Positions 61,064 through 64,000 of a DNA stretch of 64,000 nucleotides are shown here, piece after piece (position 1 is the first letter of the stretch; each line of letters starts with the position of its first letter). Below the pieces are notes generated by a model. The model made no database searches. It was given only the letters and a program-made list of their open reading frames with translations, and was not told the DNA's origin. This DNA is from Occallatibacter savannae (lineage in GTDB: Bacteria; Acidobacteriota; Terriglobia; Terriglobales; Acidobacteriaceae), in assembly GCF_003131205.1 (NCBI RefSeq), contig NZ_QFFY01000008.1, positions 175,913-239,912 on the forward strand, in the 5' to 3' direction. The position numbers were made by a program, and so were the translations under genes.

Positions 61064-61185
61064 GAAGGCACCTCAAGTGGAGCAGCGCGTTGTACGGAGA
61101 CTGGAGTAATGATTTCGCGGGAAGGGTAGAGGGAGCAAGGGGATTCGGCGGGGGGTAACGTGACGAGTGGCTGAAGAGGAAACAG

Positions 61186-61211
61186 AGCGGCGCAGCCGGG
61201 GCTGCGCCGCT
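61186..61211 (-). terminator. Terminator hairpin after PEGA gene
   Basis: AGCGGCGCAGCC (61186-61197) and GGCTGCGCCGCT (61200-61211) form a 12-bp stem with a very tight loop, 20 nt after the PEGA gene stop on the - strand. On that strand CTGTTTCC follows, a weak T-run. Confidence 0.65.
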
Positions 61212-61230
61212 TTGAATACAGCTTCGAAGG

Positions 61231-62073
61231 CTACTGTCCCGGTGCCTGCTCGAGTTCCGCAGTCAAATTGACCGTGCCACCGGTTACGTTCAGCGTCTTT
61301 GTCCAGTCAACGAACCCCTTCTTCTTAACTACAACCTGGTGTGAGCCAGACGTGAGGTTCACGCTTGACGGAGTATTGCCAACGAAGTTGCCATCGAGCT
61401 CGATGTCAGCGCCAGCCGGAGTTGATGCTATCGCAAGAATTGCCTGAGCTACGGAAGGCACGGTAGGACCGGGGGCCGCAGGAGCGGCCCCGAAACGCGC
61501 CATGTCCAAATGCATATCACCGTCGACAAAGGCGGTGATCTCAGTGCCTTGAGGAATGGTGATGTCTTTTCCGTGGATAAAGAGGAAAAGTGGTGCGGCT
61601 GGGAAGAAGACGATGGACGTGGCGACTATTGCGCCCGTCATCGCTCCGACATGGCCACCACCCTTTGCTTCCTTAACGGCCCGGAGAGCCACCTTTTCGC
61701 TGTCCGCAAGGCGAGCGTAGCTAATGGCAACGTTGAGTTTTCCCGCACGGCCCATGCTCTTCTTGTGTTCGGCTTCGGTGACATTCGCGATGGCTGTCGC
61801 TCCTTTGGGCAGAACGATGGCGTCATCTACCTTCACCTCTTCAATCACCTCGAAGGGGACTTCCTGACCAACTTTTGCTTCGGCCGAGGATATTGACTGG
61901 CTAAGGCGCAGCTTGATGGGCGTGCCATCAAGCAAAGTGTGGGGAGCCTGAGGGGTCGAAGGGCTTACCTGTGGTGATGTTGCGGGGCTGACGGGAGCGG
62001 GCGCCTTAGGTTGTTGCGAGTAGACGAGGGAACCAGACAAAACCAATGCAAGTGCAGATGAAATTCGCCTCAT
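61231..62073 (-). CDS. PEGA-domain secreted protein
   Basis: 280 residues from ATG 62073, which has GGAGAAAT upstream; an in-frame ATG at 62085 would add four residues. Signal peptide MRRISSALALVLSGSLVYSQ. After a Pro-rich segment, residues about 45-130 are beta-rich (LDGTPIKLRLSQSISSAEAKVGQEVPFEV), a hydrophobic stretch (about 143-168, GAMTGAIVATSIVFFPAAPLFLFI) may span the membrane, and the C-terminal PEGA domain is about 212-272 (STPAGADIELDGNFVGNTPSSVNLTSGSHQV). PEGA domains bind cell-surface structures. No partner is known. Confidence 0.8.
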   Translation of the reverse strand: MRRISSALALVLSGSLVYSQQPKAPAPVSPATSPQVSPSTPQAPHTLLDGTPIKLRLSQSISSAEAKVGQEVPFEVIEEVKVDDAIVLPKGATAIANVTEAEHKKSMGRAGKLNVAISYARLADSEKVALRAVKEAKGGGHVGAMTGAIVATSIVFFPAAPLFLFIHGKDITIPQGTEITAFVDGDMHLDMARFGAAPAAPGPTVPSVAQAILAIASTPAGADIELDGNFVGNTPSSVNLTSGSHQVVVKKKGFVDWTKTLNVTGGTVNLTAELEQAPGQ

Positions 62074-62456
62074 GTATTTCTCCATAATGAGTGGAGCTGA
62101 TTGATGTACTTCAGCGACTGTGCGGCAAAGGGAGAGGCTTCACAATCCCCCGAACATAGCAATAGCCGCTCTAAGACACCAAGAATCGGTCTATCCCGAG
62201 CAGCGAGGCTGTGATTGCGGGCACTGAAGCGGGCGCGTGTCAGTAGCAAGCGCTGGTCTGCGGATTGGGGCCTGTGGAGAATTGCTTTCCAGGTCGCCGT
62301 CGGCGGACGTAAGTGCCTGCGATAGACTGTGGATACGCCGGTTTGCCCGGTAGTTTCCGGTGTGCTAACCTTAGAAACTGTGCCGAGTTATGTGCGGAGC
62401 AGGAGTGTGTCCGCGGATTTCCCGGTGTTTTCCCGGCAGTGTTTCGTAGTGGTCGG
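62074..62456. other. Gap upstream of the tRNA genes
   Basis: A 383-bp region. TTGCCC (62343-62348) and TAACCT (62366-62371), separated by 17 nt, are a candidate promoter about 86 nt upstream of the first tRNA gene. No protein-coding frame is convincing. Confidence 0.4.
62343..62371 (+). promoter_or_regulatory. Candidate tRNA promoter
   Basis: TTGCCC and TAACCT with a 17-nt spacer resemble sigma-70 -35 and -10 boxes and lie upstream of the tRNA-Thr gene. Confidence 0.4.
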
Positions 62457-62532
62457 GCTGGCGTAGCTCAGCTGGTAGAGCATCTGATTTGTAATCAGAG
62501 GGTCGGGGGTTCAAATCCCTTCGCCAGCTCCA
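62457..62532 (+). tRNA. tRNA-Thr (anticodon TGT)
   Basis: 76 nt including encoded CCA. The acceptor stem GCTGGCG/CGCCAGC, the D-arm GCTC...GAGC, the anticodon stem TCTGA/TCAGA around TTTGTAA (anticodon TGT), and the T-loop TTCAAAT are all present. Confidence 0.95.
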
Positions 62533-62703
62533 CTTAGAGGCAGGACCGGGGCATTGGGCGGCAGGCAAGTTCAGAGGTTCGGCGGGAGAGGGTAAGCGCC
62601 GGATCTGTCCTCTGCGGTAACCCCACTGAGGTGCATGCTCCGACAGCCGGAGGGTCTTCCGGCAGGTTCGTATGCGCGGATGATGGTTGTGGTTCGTAGT
62701 TTT

Positions 62704-62749
62704 CCACCCAAGCAGAGCTTGGATGGGGCACCCAGGTTAGGTTGGGTGG
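62704..62749 (+). repeat. REP-like hairpin with GGGGCACCC
   Basis: CCAAGC (62708-62713) and GCTTGG (62717-62722) form a small stem followed by GGGGCACCC (62725-62733); CCACCCAA (62704-62711) and TTGGGTGG (62742-62749) can pair as an outer stem. It lies between the first and second tRNA genes. Confidence 0.55.
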
Positions 62750-62796
62750 GTAATAAGGCCGGGAAAGACTTGATTCCTACCTGGTCGACAAATTGG

Positions 62797-62884
62797 GCAC
62801 AGGTGGCCGAGCGGTTAATGGCAGCAGACTGTAAATCTGCCACTCATTCGAGTTACGGAGGTTCGAATCCTCCCCTGTGCACCA
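62797..62884 (+). tRNA. tRNA-Tyr (anticodon GTA)
   Basis: 88 nt, class II with a long variable arm. Acceptor GCACAGG/CCTGTGC, anticodon loop CTGTAAA giving GTA, T-loop TTCGAAT, and encoded ACCA end. Confidence 0.94.
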
Positions 62885-62949
62885 TAAAGACAGTTGTCAG
62901 TGATCAGTTCTCAGCTGTCAGTTTTGGGGCTGCTGGAACTGGGTGTGAA

Positions 62950-63171
62950 ATGGAAAAGTCCGGCACCACGCTAGAGAAGAAGTACCGGGTGGCGCTGGTT
63001 TTGTACGCGGGATTGGCGGTATTGAGTTGGTTTACCCTTGATGCAAGGATTCCGGTCGGGGGCAGGTTGGTGGAATTGAAGTTCGTTCCGCTGATCATCA
63101 TCGGTGGGCTGGCATTGCGCACCATGGTGGCGATGAGGGCGGAGAGGATTCGCCGGAAGAACAGCTCTTAG
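62950..63171 (+). CDS. Small membrane protein, 73 residues
   Basis: MEKSGTTLEKKYRVALVLYAGLAVLSWFTL begins a protein with two hydrophobic segments (about 14-28 and 45-60, FVPLIIIGGLALRTMVAM) and a basic tail (RAERIRRKNSS). It lies between tRNA-Tyr and the second tRNA-Thr. ATG 62950 has a weak ribosome site; the longer ORF (62635) starts upstream of the tRNA-Tyr gene and is rejected. Function unknown. Confidence 0.6.
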   Translation: MEKSGTTLEKKYRVALVLYAGLAVLSWFTLDARIPVGGRLVELKFVPLIIIGGLALRTMVAMRAERIRRKNSS

Positions 63172-63277
63172 CTGCTAGCTTTTAGCTGTTAGCTCATTTG
63201 TGCGAGGTAGGCGACTTTAGATCGCCCAAGAGCTAAGAGCTAACGGCTAAAAGCTCATAGCTGATTTAGGTTTTAGG
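63172..63277. repeat. AGCT-type repeat tract between tRNA genes
   Basis: Contains TAGCTTTTAGCTGTTAGCTC and its near complement GAGCTAAGAGCTAACGGCTA, so the tract can fold on itself. Similar tracts lie at 63358-63468 and 63880-63990. Confidence 0.5.
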
Positions 63278-63353
<76 letters not shown>

Positions 63354-63470
63354 GAAGTACAGCTTTTAGCTCTTAGCTATCAGCTCTCAGTTGCACCGTG
63401 GTGAAGCGGCCATCTTGGCCGTGAACGGAAAGACTGAAAGCTGAGGGCTGAGAGCTGAAGGCTTGATTAG

Positions 63471-63545
63471 GCGGGAGTAACTCAGTGGTAGAGTCACAGC
63501 CTTCCAAGCTGTTGGTCGCCGGTTCGATCCCGGTCTCCCGCTCCA
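63471..63545 (+). tRNA. tRNA-Gly (anticodon TCC)
   Basis: 75 nt with encoded CCA. Acceptor GCGGGAG/CTCCCGC, anticodon stem ACAGC/GCTGT around CTTCCAA (anticodon TCC), T-loop TTCGATC. The order Thr-Tyr-Thr-Gly resembles the tRNA groups that stand before tuf genes, but no tuf gene is within the window. Confidence 0.95.
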
Positions 63546-63570
63546 GAGATTGAGGCAAGGCAGAGTAGAG

Positions 63571-63879
63571 ATGTTTGAACAGGCAGCCATCGCGGTACAG
63601 GACGAGAAGACGTATGCGGCGCTTCATGCGCAGATCGACGCCCGGTTTGCGCCGAGCGATGTGGAGCCGTTTCTGGATCGGGTGACGCGTTCGAAGCTGC
63701 GCATCCGCGATTTCGAAAGCATTCTGAATAAAGGGCTGCTGGGTAAGGAAGCGATCGGGCTGTACAAGGCACTGCCGGTTTCAGACCAGGGACTGACGCG
63801 CGAGCGGTATCTGCGGCTGGTCGAGAAGGTGCCGGTGGAATTGCGGCAGCGGTATTTGAAGGCGTACGCGTACTACTGA
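63571..63879 (+). CDS. Small soluble protein, 102 residues, unknown
   Basis: MFEQAAIAVQDEKTYAALHAQIDARFAPSDVEPFLDRVTRSKLRIRDFESILNKGLLG is strongly helical and charged, with no signal peptide or membrane helix. It lies 25 nt after tRNA-Gly and may be made from the same transcript. GAGTAGAG precedes the ATG. No family recognised. Confidence 0.65.
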   Translation: MFEQAAIAVQDEKTYAALHAQIDARFAPSDVEPFLDRVTRSKLRIRDFESILNKGLLGKEAIGLYKALPVSDQGLTRERYLRLVEKVPVELRQRYLKAYAYY

Positions 63880-64000
63880 GGTAAGCCGTCAGCTCTCAGC
63901 TTCAGCTGTCAGTTGACGCAATGAACTTTTGCAGCCTGGATGAGGCTGAGAGCTAATAGCTGAAGGCTGATAGCTGATTTTTGAGGGAAGGGAATCGAGC

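Overview
The window looks like chromosomal DNA of an Acidobacteriota soil or peat bacterium, probably class Terriglobia (Acidobacteriaceae-like). The reasons are: two large MacB/FtsX-type orphan permeases of the ADOP kind (one with its PadR regulator), a VWFA-type secreted protein with a PA14-type companion, a DUF1080/Gfo-Idh pair, abundant GTG starts, high GC, and several families of short intergenic repeats. I see no prophage, plasmid, insertion sequence or CRISPR array. The assignment comes from recognising families, not from a search.

Layout. 1-8.4 kb: a truncated ADOP permease diverging from an MFS carrier, a long sugar-porter carrier, then a convergent sugar-processing pair (Tat-exported Gfo/Idh oxidoreductase and DUF1080 lipoprotein) flanked by two direct copies of a 67-69 bp repeat, and a DUF695 gene. 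8.4-12.7 kb: GNAT acetyltransferase, small membrane protein, SIS-domain isomerase and class I aminotransferase. 12.7-17.7 kb: hydrogenase maturation genes hypA, hypB, hypC, hypD, hypE with two unrelated small genes between hypB and hypC, and no hypF. 17.7-24.7 kb: sugar isomerase, two divergent GH13 enzymes (alpha-glucosidase-like and trehalose-synthase-like), gamma-glutamyltransferase, quinone-oxidoreductase-like enzyme. 24.7-30.6 kb: an unrecognised 611-residue protein, ankyrin protein, secreted and membrane unknowns, LOG protein. 30.8-37.5 kb: PHP hydrolase, GT4 glycosyltransferase and pseudo-receiver, then gltX and thiL. 37.7-46.6 kb: M23 peptidase, PadR/ADOP pair, GH5 glycosidase, SpoIIE-type phosphatase, APC permease. 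47-50.3 kb: a sulfur module of CoA-disulfide-reductase/rhodanese fusion, membrane rhodanese and divergent ArsR repressor. 51-62 kb: TonB-like protein, sorbosone-dehydrogenase-like protein, a 1140-residue arabinofuranosidase-like secreted protein with an interrupted lamin-tail domain, and several secreted unknowns. 62.4-64 kb: four tRNA genes (Thr, Tyr, Thr, Gly) among short repeats.

The genes suggest a heterotroph that imports and breaks down plant or microbial sugars, with hydrogenase maturation capacity and persulfide handling. The most interesting unexplained signal is a dispersed element of about 240-276 bp in three copies (9962-10237, 26914-27182 in reverse, 46724-46961). Its ends are conserved, its middle varies, it has inverted repeats around a conserved ACACCTTG motif, and a G-rich tail. 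It looks like a structured RNA or a MITE-like element. Other points are REP-like hairpins at convergent gene ends, an apparent in-frame stop splitting VWFA and PA14 segments, a receiver domain without its phospho-aspartate, and paired 13-bp sites upstream of the arabinofuranosidase gene.
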